64,000 bases of DNA, taken from contig JAPFFF010000018.1 of the NCBI GenBank assembly GCA_039105265.1, forward strand, positions 1,054,001-1,118,000, given 5' to 3'. How positions within the stretch are numbered: position 1 is the first letter of the stretch; each line of letters opens with the position of its first letter. Below, one piece after another: positions 19,509-30,965 of this stretch. This stretch comes from Tritrichomonas musculus (lineage: Eukaryota; Parabasalia; Tritrichomonadida; Tritrichomonadidae). The notes beneath the pieces were generated by a model, which saw only the letters and a list, made by a program, of their open reading frames with translations, was not told the DNA's origin and did not search any database. The position numbers and the translations under genes were made by a program.

Positions 19509-20240
19509 ATAAAGTGAAATTAAAATTTAACGTCTTTAAAACTTTTTAAATAATAATTTTTGAACTTTTTCAGTGTATATTTTAATATAGTAAATTTGAG
19601 ATTATTTTCAAATAGATCAAACTTTTTTTTTTTTTAGGATTTGTATTTTCATTATTATAAATTTTATTTTTCTGATGTGTTGTCAACTCTATATAAATAT
19701 AATTTTAAGTTCATATCTAATTGCATTCATTATTTTAACAACTAATATTTGTTTATAGCATTTATTTATTACCATGCAAAACATAGGTCAAATGTATCAG
19801 TGTTTCTTTATAATCCAAATCAAAAGTTGTAATTAATTTTACTGAAAATATTGGTTAAATTTAAATGTATTATGAAGTGATGCTCATTAAAAACTTGATG
19901 TAATAATGTATATAATTAAATTCACTTTTATTAAAATACAGTAAAATACTTTGAATTGAAGGATACAGAATAAAAAACACTAAGATAACGAAGTCGCATC
20001 ATTAATATACAGATGTTCTTATTCAATTTTCTTATATCAGAATCTATTTCAACTCGAAATAAAACAAGATGGAGTTCCTTATATAATGAAAAATTTTATT
20101 TCTCTTAAATGGAATGTTGAACTATAAAGTTATGTATCATCAGGTGAATGATGCATACAAAACAAATAAAACAAATAGAAATCGTCCAACTCTTTTTTCT
20201 ACTTACTTTTAACATCTGCTTAAAATTTAATATTCCTAAA
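19509..20240. other. Non-coding stretch inside D, left of the P-like insertion
   Basis: A+T-rich, with stops in all frames. The promoter of the IS1595-type gene is expected near 19510-19560 but no clear box is seen. It ends with TTCCTAAA (20233-20240), the left copy of the P-like element's target duplication. Confidence 0.5.
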
Positions 20241-21258
20241 AGAGGTGGTCGAAATTTTATTCTAATGATTTTTGACAAATTATAAATTAGATATATATAG
20301 AACTAATATAGCATATTATAGTAATATAGGTTTTATGTCATGAAACCGCTGGTACATCGAAAAAATGATGTGATAAATTGAAAATTTAATTGTTCAATTT
20401 CTCAAAATTGGATGATTGAAAAACAAGTTCAATATATCCTTATAATATAATAGTATTAATTAAATATAATCTTTATATAATTAATATATATATTATTTTA
20501 ATTCTTAATTTTTGATGTATTTTTCATTTTGTAATATAAAAAATTTTGACTAAAGAACAGATAGAAATTGACTCTATGGCCCAAATTAATTCATTATGTT
20601 TATTATACTTGTTTATACAATATTTATAAATATTGCAATAAATTATTGGATATCCATGAAATTATTGAAATTATAAATTTTTCATGAGATGTAAAAAATC
20701 GTTTTTTTTTTTGAAATAATCATTTTTTCTTGAAGTGTAATAAAGATGAAATTAAATTATCCTAGATTTCTTAATTATAATGATTTATTAAATATTAATT
20801 TTATATTATTGCATGCTAGCTTTAACGATAGGTTTTTCTATCATTGAAATAAAAATGAATATCCGCATTTAGATTATAAAACAATATTAGCAAATGTTTT
20901 ATTTCTAATATTTTTTATAAAGCAATTAATATTTTAAATATTTTAAAAAAATTATTATTTTCCAAGTTATTAAAAAGATATTAATAAATATTACTATCAT
21001 TCAACTTTTTCAGAAGGTATTTTTTTATAATTTAATAAATTTTAATTTAAATTAAATTTATAGAAAAATTTTCCCGATTTTTTTTGTCCATATTCACATC
21101 TAATTTATTATTAAAGCATTATAATTGATATCCAGGATTACTAAGGATTTTGTCTTGACAATTTTTCAATATTTATATTTTAAAATCATAATAAAATTGG
21201 CGCCAAAAAATCATAAAAAATTTTAAAGAAAAATCGTGCTATAATTTGATATTTAATT

Positions 21259-23451
21259 ATGGATGAACAACTTGTTGCAGCAAGGAAGGCAAAACAAGAT
21301 ATTAGAGAATCAAAAAACGAATCTTCAATTGATAAAAAAATATTATTTCTAAATAATCAAATTAATTCTCTTAAAAAAGAAAATGAGCTATTGAAAAAAC
21401 AATTAGATGAACAAAAAAAGTATGATTTTGATGAATTAATTAAGCAAAATATAATTCTCGAAGATTTAATCAAGCATTCTCCAAATTCAGATTTTAAAAA
21501 TGACGATTACAAACCAGAAACCATCAATTTAGCATTGCAGATAAGATCAATATCACAAAAAGCATATGATATATTACATAATAATTTATTTTTTCCAAAT
21601 AAATCATATATTATGGTAAAATTTCACGAATCTATATCTGATTTACCAGAAAAAATTACAAATACAGAAAATGTTGGTGAAATTATTAATATATGGAAAC
21701 AAAAATTTAATATACCAAAAAGTCAAGTGATTAAAGCATGTTTGGCCGTAGACGCGCTTTATTTTAAGCCTGATATTAAAATCACAATGGATAATTTGAT
21801 TTTTGGAATGATTACAGACAATGATTCAAAAGTTTTTTTACCGAAAGATTCAATTCAATATTTCACAAATAAACCATCTTCATTTGAAAAGTTTTTAGCA
21901 TTGAATTGGAATAAAATTATTAAGGCTGGATTTGTATTTCAAATCCAGCCTTATGATTTCAAGTATAAGCCTTTTGTGGTTCACATTTTCCCATCAACAA
22001 ATGGGAAAGCATCATGTATAATTGTTGATTTATTATTTCAAATCAGAGAATTGGCCAAAAATAGAAGAATACGAATTAAATCGTTTGCCTTCGATGGTGA
22101 TAATGCTTACCACCAATTACATTTAAAATATTTTAATTCTTATGTTAGTATATTGCTTTTTAATAATAAATTTCATAACGTGAAAGCTAAAATAATGCGT
22201 GTAGTGTCTGACTATTTTCACTTATTAAAGAGACTAAGATATAGGTTATTATCATGTATAATACACTGTGGATTTACAATTGACTCAAAACCAATCATAA
22301 TAGAAGAAATTAAATCGATTTTAAATGAGATGGGTGAAGTGATTTGGTGTAACGATAGATATACAAAGATGCACGATAAGCTGCCCATTGAATTATTTAA
22401 AACTGAAAACTTAATAAAATTAATCGAATCTGAACAATTATCCGCTGCAGCTTATTGGTTCCCTGCTACTATGTCATTGATTGCAATTAATAATGGTGAA
22501 ATTGAAATTAAATTTAGAAAATTTTTACTTGAGTGTTCATTGTTTTTTATGGTGTATTATAATGATATTTGGGAAAAAAATGACGGAAACTTACGCCAAA
22601 GAAAACACGGTGACCTGAAAGACGTTGTTTTTTACACAAAGGAGCTTGTAATTGAATTTGCAAATACTATGTATTCTCATTTGCAATTGATGAGTGATAT
22701 TAAAGATTATCATTTTTCCTCAAATGGAACTGGTCCACTCGAGCACAAATTTGGATATGCTCGTGTTAAATCACATGATGTAAACACATTGTCCAGATTT
22801 ATTTATGTTATATCATCCATTCAAACAGTAGAGAATGAAGACAAAAAGGCCAAATTTATTGACTTTAATAAAAATGCTGATAAAATTAAAGGAAGAATTA
22901 ATGATTTTGGCGTAAGTGTGAAAACAGAAGGTGAATCAAATGAAAATGAATATGACGACGAACTTCCATATACTCCGCAAACAGTTGCAAAAGTATTTTT
23001 ATCTAAAGCTGGCTTTAATATTCAAGCGAATTGGATGATCGATGAAGATGATGTGATATATTGGACGAGTTTTTTTTTAAAACAATTCATTGATGATAAA
23101 CCAAAAATGAAAAAAAGGAATACAATAACAATGAATACATATCTTTATGGTACTGATAATTGCCAAAGGGCTAAAGCAATAATAACTGGTAAACCAGTCA
23201 AGGGTCAATACCCAACAAATTATAATAAAATGAAAAAACAAAAATTGTTTGATGATATATGTTTTGAAAAACTACGTGGAAAGCCAAGTAAATATTACTT
23301 GTTACAAATAGTTCACTTCATTAAAGAAATTGATCCAAATTGCGACTTTGACCCAGGAAAAAAAACTCCAAAATCGGAAATTTTTGATTGGATCATTGAA
23401 AATCTTGAAAAATATTTTGTTATAATTGATAATTATAATGAAAATAAATAG
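21259..23451 (+). CDS. P-element-like transposase, 730 aa
   Basis: Residues 24-60 form a Lys/Glu-rich coiled coil in place of the THAP zinc finger of animal P elements. The catalytic region shows VDALYF (D165), FAFDGDNAYHQLHLKY (D279), SDYFHLLKRLRYRLL (D318, matching the D-x-x-H-L-x-K-x-x-R-N motif of P transposases) and GPLEHKFGYARVKSHDVNT (E495, matching the conserved LE-x-x-F-x-x-x-R). The C-terminal 130 residues are Lys-rich with no known motif. The ATG at 21259 is the first in frame and follows non-coding DNA. There is no stop or frameshift. The family call is by motif order plus the 8-bp target duplication. Another RNase H-type superfamily is possible but less likely. Confidence 0.78.
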   Translation: MDEQLVAARKAKQDIRESKNESSIDKKILFLNNQINSLKKENELLKKQLDEQKKYDFDELIKQNIILEDLIKHSPNSDFKNDDYKPETINLALQIRSISQKAYDILHNNLFFPNKSYIMVKFHESISDLPEKITNTENVGEIINIWKQKFNIPKSQVIKACLAVDALYFKPDIKITMDNLIFGMITDNDSKVFLPKDSIQYFTNKPSSFEKFLALNWNKIIKAGFVFQIQPYDFKYKPFVVHIFPSTNGKASCIIVDLLFQIRELAKNRRIRIKSFAFDGDNAYHQLHLKYFNSYVSILLFNNKFHNVKAKIMRVVSDYFHLLKRLRYRLLSCIIHCGFTIDSKPIIIEEIKSILNEMGEVIWCNDRYTKMHDKLPIELFKTENLIKLIESEQLSAAAYWFPATMSLIAINNGEIEIKFRKFLLECSLFFMVYYNDIWEKNDGNLRQRKHGDLKDVVFYTKELVIEFANTMYSHLQLMSDIKDYHFSSNGTGPLEHKFGYARVKSHDVNTLSRFIYVISSIQTVENEDKKAKFIDFNKNADKIKGRINDFGVSVKTEGESNENEYDDELPYTPQTVAKVFLSKAGFNIQANWMIDEDDVIYWTSFFLKQFIDDKPKMKKRNTITMNTYLYGTDNCQRAKAIITGKPVKGQYPTNYNKMKKQKLFDDICFEKLRGKPSKYYLLQIVHFIKEIDPNCDFDPGKKTPKSEIFDWIIENLEKYFVIIDNYNENK
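21921..21953. repeat. Perfect 13-bp hairpin inside the P-like transposase gene
   Basis: TAAGGCTGGATTT (21921-21933) and AAATCCAGCCTTA (21941-21953) are perfect reverse complements with a 7-base loop, inside the reading frame. This is the strongest short stem in the gene. Confidence 0.7.
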
Positions 23452-24050
23452 AAAATTCAAAATAATACTTTTTTTATTTGACTGATTGCATTTGATCATT
23501 ATTTGGTGATCAGATATTTTAATAAAAATTTCAGCGAATTTGAATTTTTTTGATATATACTTAAAAAAGAAGCAATACTAAAAGAATATTCCATTTTTTT
23601 TATAAAAAAAAAAAAAACATCATCATTAAATATCAAAATGAAAAAATGATTTTTTGCCTAAAACATATTATAACTAATTTTGACAATATAAAAATCATTA
23701 TTTATAATTATGAACCAACGAGTCAATTGGTATAATTTTTTTTTCTATTAAGCTTTTCAAAAAAGCATTTTTTTCATCAAAAAAACAATTTTTTTTTTAA
23801 TCAATAATAGGTATATCTATTATAATTCAACAATTATAATTTAAACATCATATATTTTTAAAAAATGCTAGAATTTTTAAAAAATAGCAAATGTAGAGAA
23901 ATATCAAGATAATAATCATTTTAATAATTTCTCCAAATTGACAAGACAATTTCATTCAATAACATTGATTTATTATATATATGATATAAATATAAACATA
24001 TTTAAAAATCAGCCATTTTTAATCGGTCAGTTTTTATATTGACCACCTCT

Positions 24051-25256
24051 TTCCTAAACATTTGAAGTTCTTAAGGTGCCCAGAACAGGTTCTTTAAAAA
24101 GATATAAAAAGAAAGAATCACAGCAATCATAATTATCCTCATTGTTTTTGGATATTGGAGAACTAAATGATTTTGTTAATCAGAGTTTTTGGCTGTATTT
24201 CTTGTAGTTTTCACAGTATATTCCACCATATTTGGTGCTTTTTACCTTTAAAATAACATGATGGAATATGCTATGAAAAGCGAATAGCATATCAAAACCA
24301 AATAGTTGCGAATAGCATAATCATAAAATAGATTTAAAAGATACCAAGAATATTATATTTTGATGAGTATGAACCTTATTGATGAAATTATTTATAATTC
24401 AACAACTAACTCATTAGCGTATTTTATTAAGAAGCAGTTATATAACTAAAATATAATCGTGTAACCGCAATTTATATTGATTATTACTGCAATTCATAGC
24501 GATTTAAACATAATCAACAAAGAGAAGGTTATTAGTTATGATATTAAAGAAATAAAGACTGCTATTGAAGCTATAAAAAGTTGATATACGCATATAAGGC
24601 ATCTTATAAAGCTTGATGAAGATAATATTGATATTGTATCATGGACCTCATTAGTTTTTGGTTTTGAAAGTACGTGTTTTCCATAAGGATGCAAAGTTTT
24701 AATATGGGTTCTTTAAGTGGAAGATGGTTTCATCGATTAAAGATTACTTTATAATGCTTATTCCTTTTTTTATAGGTTTTTGGTAATTGCAATATATGCG
24801 TATACTATACTTAATAAGTTTTTAATATTCAATGACCATGAGATAGCAATATGGCTTCATTATCGATTTTCTCAATTTGTTTATAAAATTTGTTCATAAA
24901 ATTTGTTCTGGATAATACTTTAAACTTGTAATTATTATATGAAAAAACTCGTTTCATTCATATAACTTCTTTGGTACTTCATCATTGCCTTCATCATAAA
25001 AAACAGTATACTGTTTGATGATATTTTCTAAATTTTCCTTTAAACATATTATACCAAATCATTTTTTTTCAGCAAGTTTTTCCTTCTTCACACTTAACTT
25101 TTAACTGAAATCAAACAATTCTTTCTTTTTTCTCTGATGACTCTAGTAGTATAGTATAGTATAGGCTGTTGTTCCAATCTCTCTCATAATCTATACCTCT
25201 TCATCTAAAGCTCGTTTGCAACTTCGCCTGGCTCTTGCCCACGGATCTCAATAAAA
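24051..25256. other. Non-coding stretch of D between the P-like insertion and the integrase remnant
   Basis: It begins with the right TTCCTAAA duplication and has stops in all frames. Some less A+T-rich patches (24630-24700, 25130-25260) look like worn coding sequence but cannot be assigned. Confidence 0.4.
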
Positions 25257-26290
25257 ATGATGAATTCACAAAAAAGTGCTATTTTTAAGGAATTATATTC
25301 TGGTAGGCATAAAGATATACCAGTTACAATACCAAGAAGTGAATCATTTTCTATCGAAATGATATTCTTTCCATATCGTAAAATGCTATATTGACGAGCG
25401 GTTTATTTTTTTACAAATCAATGACGTATAAGACAATAGATGAGCTATTTAAGAAATTTCCGTGGTAAACACCATCAAAATTTGTTCCTCTTGCTAAACG
25501 CTATGGATTCACAGAAGAAGCAGCACTAAATTATTTAAAAAAAGTGGTACATGATGTTAAGGTACCAAAGGCACAATTCATGAACATCTATTCGAAGCAC
25601 TCTGGAGGATATCAAATGGACACTTTCATAAATAACAAAACCAAGGATGGACTCAACTATTTGATGCTAATAAATATTAATAACAGGAAAGCATACTGTT
25701 ATCCAATGAAAGGGAAGGGTGCAAAAGAAGTAGCAAAAGTTCTTAAAAAAATTTTTGAAGAAGAACCAGATGTCTATTCAATAACATTAGACCAAGATGA
25801 AGCTTATTTGTCCAACGATGTATTATAGCTAATGAAATCAAAAAATATAATATACAATACAACAGAAGACAATAATAATAATGTCCTGGGTATAATAAAT
25901 AGATTCATGAGAACAATCAGAGATAGGGCTGATCAAGATCAGACTCATTCAAAGAATGTGGTAGGAGAGAATAGATACATCAATGAACAAGAAATGGATA
26001 ATTTAATAGACTCATACAACAATTCTCCCCACAGGTCATTAGACTATAAAATACCAAATGAAATGACAGAGAAAGATGAAAAAGAGTATGTGAAAACCAA
26101 ATCACATAATAATCCCTATGATTTCAAACCAAATGATAGGGTAAGAATTATTCAGGCTAAGGAACCATTTTCGAAGCGCAGAAATAGAGGCAGTAAGGAG
26201 GCATACATAGTTGATTCCAAGGCAGGCAACCAATTTATTGTTAAATCCAAGGATGAATCAATAGACAAACTCCCTGGATACAGATAGATA
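25257..26290 (+). pseudogene. Maverick/Polinton-type integrase remnant, broken by a few stops
   Basis: The remnant matches a retroviral-type (rve) integrase as carried by Mavericks/Polintons. A core part contains YQMDTF and ITLDQDEAY, a later part has NSPHRSLDYKIPNEM, which is typical of the end of the core, and the C-terminal part has FKPNDRVRI...KEPFSKRRNRGSKEAYIV, which resembles the SH3-like/chromo-type tail of these integrases. It lies near the right end of D, pointing toward it, where Maverick integrases usually sit. It is broken and not functional. A Ty3-type integrase is the alternative, but no reverse transcriptase or protease is near. Confidence 0.72.
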
Positions 26291-27104
26291 AAAACACAGA
26301 ATAAAAATATAGCGCAAACACTAAAGGGAGGCAAGAGAGGTATTGTTGAGAAGATTATATCATATCATTCAGCTAAGTAAATAAAAATAATTTAAAATGT
26401 TGATTAAGATGAGAATAATAGATTTTAATAATTTTAATGATCTCCAAATATATCAATACAAATCAGTAAATAAAATATAAAATAAAGAATTTTTACGACA
26501 ATGCAAAGCGATTTAAAAATACTTTAAAATGATTGTTGATTGCTGATTACCATGAGAATAATAGATTTTAATAATTTTAATGATCTCCACATATATCAAT
26601 ACATATCAGTAAAAAAAGCTTGTTACTTTAATAAAAGATCCTAGTAAATGAATTATACTTATAAATTAGTAGTTTTATTAGTCTTTACATGTTTTTTTAA
26701 TGAAATAACTTTTATTTTTTTATTTTAAAATTTTTGTATTCAAATTCAAATTTGTTTTATTTTTAAAATCAATTATTCTTTTAAATAAAGCAAATATTTC
26801 ATTACTTTTTACTATATTTAAATTTATTAAATTATATAATTTATAAATATATATATAAAATTATATAATATAAATATTTTAATAATATTATTATTTGATG
26901 AAATACTTTTTATTGAGTTTGAATAATTTAAATCGGAGGTTTAATAGTAGATATTTGGTTGAATATATATTTTTAATATCAGCTCTTCAAATATTATACA
27001 AGGCTTGACACATTTTTCATTCGTCGACGGTTTTTTCTGGACTCTCTAATTAAAAAAGTTATTTTTTTTTTTTTTATTATTAAATAGATAACTTGTCAAC
27101 ACCA
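26291..27104. repeat. Non-coding right part of D with a duplicated 60-bp segment
   Basis: ATGAGAATAATAGATTTTAA starts at 26409 and again at 26552, and each copy runs on for about 60 bases to a shared ATATCAATACA(A/T)ATCAGTAAA word. Spacing is 143 bases. The rest is A+T-rich without a gene. Confidence 0.6.
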
Positions 27105-27420
27105 AAGCAAATGCCAAAATGGTTCAATATGTATTGATAATCGTAGTAAACTTTGTTAATAAATGAATATATAACATTGAACTTAGTGCAAATGATTCAA
27201 ACATCGAATGTTGTAAAATCAAATACAATTTGATTACTATAATTGTTTAATATGTATTGATAATCGTAGTAAACTTTGTTAATAAATGAATATATAGCAT
27301 TGAACTTAGTGCAAATGATTCAAACATCGAATGTTGTAAAATCAAATACAATTTGATTACTATAATTGTTTAATATGTATTGATAATCGTAGTAATCTTT
27401 GATGATAAATAGTAATACCA
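27105..27420 (-). repeat. Inverted 123-bp units in the right end of D
   Basis: Two full copies and a partial one of the left-end unit, in reverse orientation, with period 123 (CAATTTGATT at about 27226 and 27349). They are separated from the outermost matching 140 bp by a stretch that differs between the two ends. Confidence 0.88.
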
Positions 27421-27730
27421 AATTGTAAAACCAAATGATAGCATTTTATGGCATACAATTGATTTTTTTGCTTAAAAAAATCAAGAACTATTTCCAAAAT
27501 ATTGTGAGCATTCAAAAATTCAATCGCATAAAATCCATAAAATTTTTATTTTTATCCACCATTCAAATTTGAGAGCCTTCAGAAAATTGAGAGAACGAAG
27601 CAAAATAATAGGAGAGTACCCATTTATGAATAATATTCAATTTTAGAATTCATAATTTTGTATGATACAGCTGTTTCGGAAATAGATTAGAATTTTTTGG
27701 AAATAAAATAGTAACCGCCAAAATTTTTTG

Positions 27731-28313
27731 GAAATAAAATAGGAACGATCATTTTTTATTCAATTTTATCATAATTAAAAACAGAATTGAAAGATAGATT
27801 AAAGAAATTTTATGGAGTTATAAATATCATTATGTTAATATATACATATGTTTTGCTTTTAACCGTTCAATGTGAAACATAGAGAATGTTTTTGGGTCTT
27901 TAATATGATATTTCTAAAATATTGTTTACATCCAAAATTACTCAATAAAATCTTCAATCTATTGACAATTATGCATTTTTTATGGTTTTTTATATAAAAA
28001 TTGATGATCATGTGAAATTTGAAAAAATTCTTTCTATAATGAAAAAATCACTTTATTCATGATTATAATTGATTATTATATCGAACGTGAAAAGAAAATT
28101 TCTTTTTGTTTGAACCAGGATATAATTTAAAAAGGATATTATGCAACTTGTGAAATATCATTTATAAAATATCTTTTTAATAATATCTGTCTAAATATAT
28201 TAAATTGGCAAAAGATTGTTAAGATTTAATTAATATATGCTTCTGATTTAAAAATATTTCATCAACAAAAATATGGGAAATTGAATGCAAAATAATCGTT
28301 CACTATTTTATTT
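27731..28313. mobile_element. Insert K in the left end of E (MITE-like)
   Basis: Inverted arms: GGAAATAAAATAGGAACGAT... on the left (from 27730) and the reverse complement of ...ATCGTTCACTATTTTATTTC on the right (to 28315), continuing with matching TTATTCAATTT-type sequence for about 35 bp at 80-85% identity. The interior has no gene. A related arm lies at 41055-41090. The exact borders and the target duplication are uncertain. Confidence 0.55.
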
Positions 28314-28493
28314 CCAAAAAAAAAATAACGTTCTCCAAAAAACTATATAGTGCCTCAAAAAACTGTGTAGTAAGTGGCGGTTTTATTTAAAAATTTACGA
28401 TCATACTTCAGAAAAGTTATTTTACTATTGAAAGATTTTTTATTCAAAATCAAAATCAATAAATATTCACTTAACAAATATTACTATTTATTA

Positions 28494-29980
28494 ATGGATC
28501 TTATTCCTTATGATGATTTTCCTAAAGATCAGCAAAAAATCCTCAAAATCAAATTAGATAAGCCTGATATAACTTATGTTGAATGGATACAAAAAGCTGA
28601 AGAAGATTATGAAGTTACTTTTACACCAGTCACTCTTTCACGCTTTATGCTTAAAATAGCTCTTGGTCATCATTAGCATGAATTTTCTTTAGGAGGAAGA
28701 AATCCTTATCTGAATCCAACTGATAAGCATCAACTTTCTCAAGAAATAATGGAAGAATGCAATTTAGGTTCGAAATATATTGAATTTCACAAATTTCTAT
28801 AAATATCTATTGAAATAAAAATAGATAGAATGATAAAAGCAATAAAATTTTTAATTAAGATGAACTGCAAAAAATTAGCCACAAAAATTCTTTTAGAAGA
28901 TGATATCAAACCATCTAAGCATTGGTTTTTAGATACAGCAAAAGAGTTCGGTTTTAGCTTCGAACTTCCAACAAATATCCCTGAAGAAAGGTTTAATGCT
29001 GCTTCATTAAATTTATTACATGCATTTTATGAAGAACATGAAGAAGTCATCAAAGAATGTCCTTCCTCAGTATTAATTGGAGCTGATGAAACAATGATGA
29101 GCTCTTTGATAAAAGAAAAAGTCATTACAATGGCAGGAATATCATGTTTATGTAAAAATATTGATATTCCACACATAACTTGTATGTGTGCACATACAGC
29201 CAGCGGCACAGCACTTCCATTATTTATAATATTACCAAATTCAATACAATCATTGCCAGTTGAGTTAAATGAATTTAATGATAACGGACAAGCATGGTTT
29301 GCATCCAGCAAGTCAGGTTGGATGACTCGGGATCTATTTTTAGTGTGGGTGATACATGTAATACATTGGTTTTCTTTATATATAAAAAAATTAGATAAAT
29401 CTCTAAGAAACAAAAAAGCTCTCATGGTAATGGATGGACATGAAAGCAGAGAATGCCCACTAGCATTATACTTATTGAAATGCAATTCAATTAATGTTTT
29501 GATATTACCTGCGCATACTACTCACATCACCCAGATGTTTGACGTTTTTTTAGCTCATTCTTTGAAAAGGCTTGCAGCTAAAATTATGAAAAAATTAATG
29601 AAAGAAAATATAGCAAATAAAGACATGACAAGAATCTCCATCATAAGGAAAAGCGCAATAATGGCAGTTATTTCGGCGTGGGTGAGTATTTGTAATCCTG
29701 AATCATGCCAAAAACAGCTAGAGTTACTGGTTTTTCGCCATATAATAAAAATCAAATTGATAATTCAAAATTCGTAAGCTTGAGAAGAAAAGAAGAAGAT
29801 GATGAATATATAAAAAAGAGAAAAGAAAGATCCCGACTTGATATAAATGGAACAATTATAAACACTTCTTCTTTTATCGATAAAATAATAGATCGATTGG
29901 TTCTACTCGTGGAATCACTTGGACTTCCATTATTTCGAAATATTGTTGTCCATCATTACCAAACGATTGTTATTTTTTAG
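28494..29980 (+). pseudogene. Broken pogo/Tigger-type (DDE_1) transposase of element E
   Basis: The reading frame starts at MDLIPYDDFPKD, has a helix-turn-helix region (DITYVEWIQKAEEDYEVTFT, then SLGGRNPYLNPTDKHQL), and a DDE_1 core: IGADETMMSS (first Asp), VMDGHESRECP (second Asp) and PAHTTHITQMFDV (third Asp). There are two in-frame stops, at 28674-28676 and 28800-28802. Near 29720 the match moves to another frame, where VTGFSPYNKNQIDNS continues the family's C-terminal end. It is therefore an inactive copy. Its catalytic Asp residues are all still present. Confidence 0.82.
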
Positions 29981-30398
29981 GCAAGCTCCCTCAATGTGTG
30001 TCAAGTGCTAATACAATTATTACTCAAGATTGAATGTTTTGGATATTATCTTTATATTATTGTAATTAAAATATTGATTTGTATTATGAATTTATTTGAA
30101 AAAATAGAACTAAAAGAGGTAAATTAATTGTTTTCTTTGATGTTATGGTTGGTTTCCCAACCAAAATAATGAGATTAATGGGGGAAAAAATAGCAAATAT
30201 TCACGAAAATCGAAAACAAATAAGCAGTGCGAGTTTTTCAAATAAAAACAAGACAATGATGATATCAAATATCTCAATAAATTGAAAACAAATAAACAGT
30301 GCGAGTTTTTCTTTGTTAGATATCATTTGTGAAATAGATGGGAGTTTAATATTAGCAAGATATTTATTCCTAATAAGAAAAGAAATATTACATGATTA

Positions 30399-30965
30399 AC
30401 AGGTATGCTTTTCGAGGACGGGTAAGAGTAGTCTCCCCGAAAATAATTTCGGGATCGAGGAGACTCCCGTACTCGGTTTACCCGAGTAAACCCGAGTAAA
30501 ATAACCGTTTTACTCGGCCATCCTCGATCCCGATTTGCCCGAAGTATTCAATTTCCGAGGAAATCTCGAGGATACCCGAGGTTTCAAGTTCGAAAAAAAA
30601 TTCTCATTTTTTTTATTATTTTTCTTACACTTTTGAATACTTTATTTTAGTATTAAAGATTTTTTGTCATTGATTATAAAGCTATATCTAACATTTATTT
30701 AAAAAAATCATATAATAAACCACTATTTCCAGCGAAATGATTCATTTTGAAAATGTATAAAGCTTATTTTTTTATTATTATTCTGTTAATTTAAAACTCG
30801 AGTTTTTCGGGTAAAAAAGTGAAAATTTACCCGAGTAAAAAAATGTGAACTAAAAAAAATAAACGTTAGAGTAAAATCTTTTTCTCGAAAAAAGTTCGAG
30901 GAATAATTTCGAGGAAGACCGTTTAATTATCCGAGTTTACCCGGGACTCCCGAAAGGCATACCTG
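30399..30965. mobile_element. Element F: hAT-type MITE, 567 bp, inserted in E
   Basis: The ends are CAGGTATGC...GCATACCTG, flanked by the perfect 8-bp duplication ATGATTAA (30391-30398 and 30966-30973). CAGG-type ends with 8-bp duplications are typical of hAT elements. It has no gene. It is markedly richer in C+G than its surroundings and contains many CCCGAG / CTCGGG words, especially in the left 200 bp and the right 120 bp, which pair with each other. Confidence 0.87.

Larger units (their letters stand above)
20241..24050 (+). mobile_element. P-superfamily-like DNA transposon, 3,810 bp, apparently whole
   Basis: The ends are AGAGGTGGTC...GACCACCTCT (perfect 10-bp inverted repeats) flanked by the 8-bp direct repeat TTCCTAAA at 20233-20240 and 24051-24058. 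An 8-bp duplication is the rule for P elements (hAT and Merlin share it), and the single 730-codon gene inside has P-type RNase H-fold motifs. The element sits inside D, so it is younger than D. Perfect duplication, perfect ends and an open gene suggest it was recently able to move. Confidence 0.88.
17775..27621. mobile_element. Element D: large Maverick/Polinton-like fossil with long inverted ends, IS1595-type transposase and a nested P-like insertion
   Basis: The ends GGGTACTCTCC...GGAGAGTACCC are flanked by a 6-bp direct repeat ATTTAT (17769-17774 and 27622-27627). The outer 140 bp of the two ends match almost perfectly. After a diverged stretch, the same 123-bp units recur in opposite orientation (left 18027-18395, right about 27105-27420). 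A 6-bp duplication and a retroviral-type integrase near one end fit the Maverick/Polinton group. Without the 3.8-kb P-like insertion it is about 6 kb, short for that group, and I see no polymerase, ATPase or capsid gene. It also carries a whole IS1595/Merlin-type transposase next to the left end. It is broken, with a few breaks visible in the integrase. The close match of the outer ends suggests moderate age. Confidence 0.75.

Noticed and set aside
29027-29485. 152-codon open frame on the - strand
   Set aside because: Antisense shadow of the element E transposase core, with no recognisable motif.
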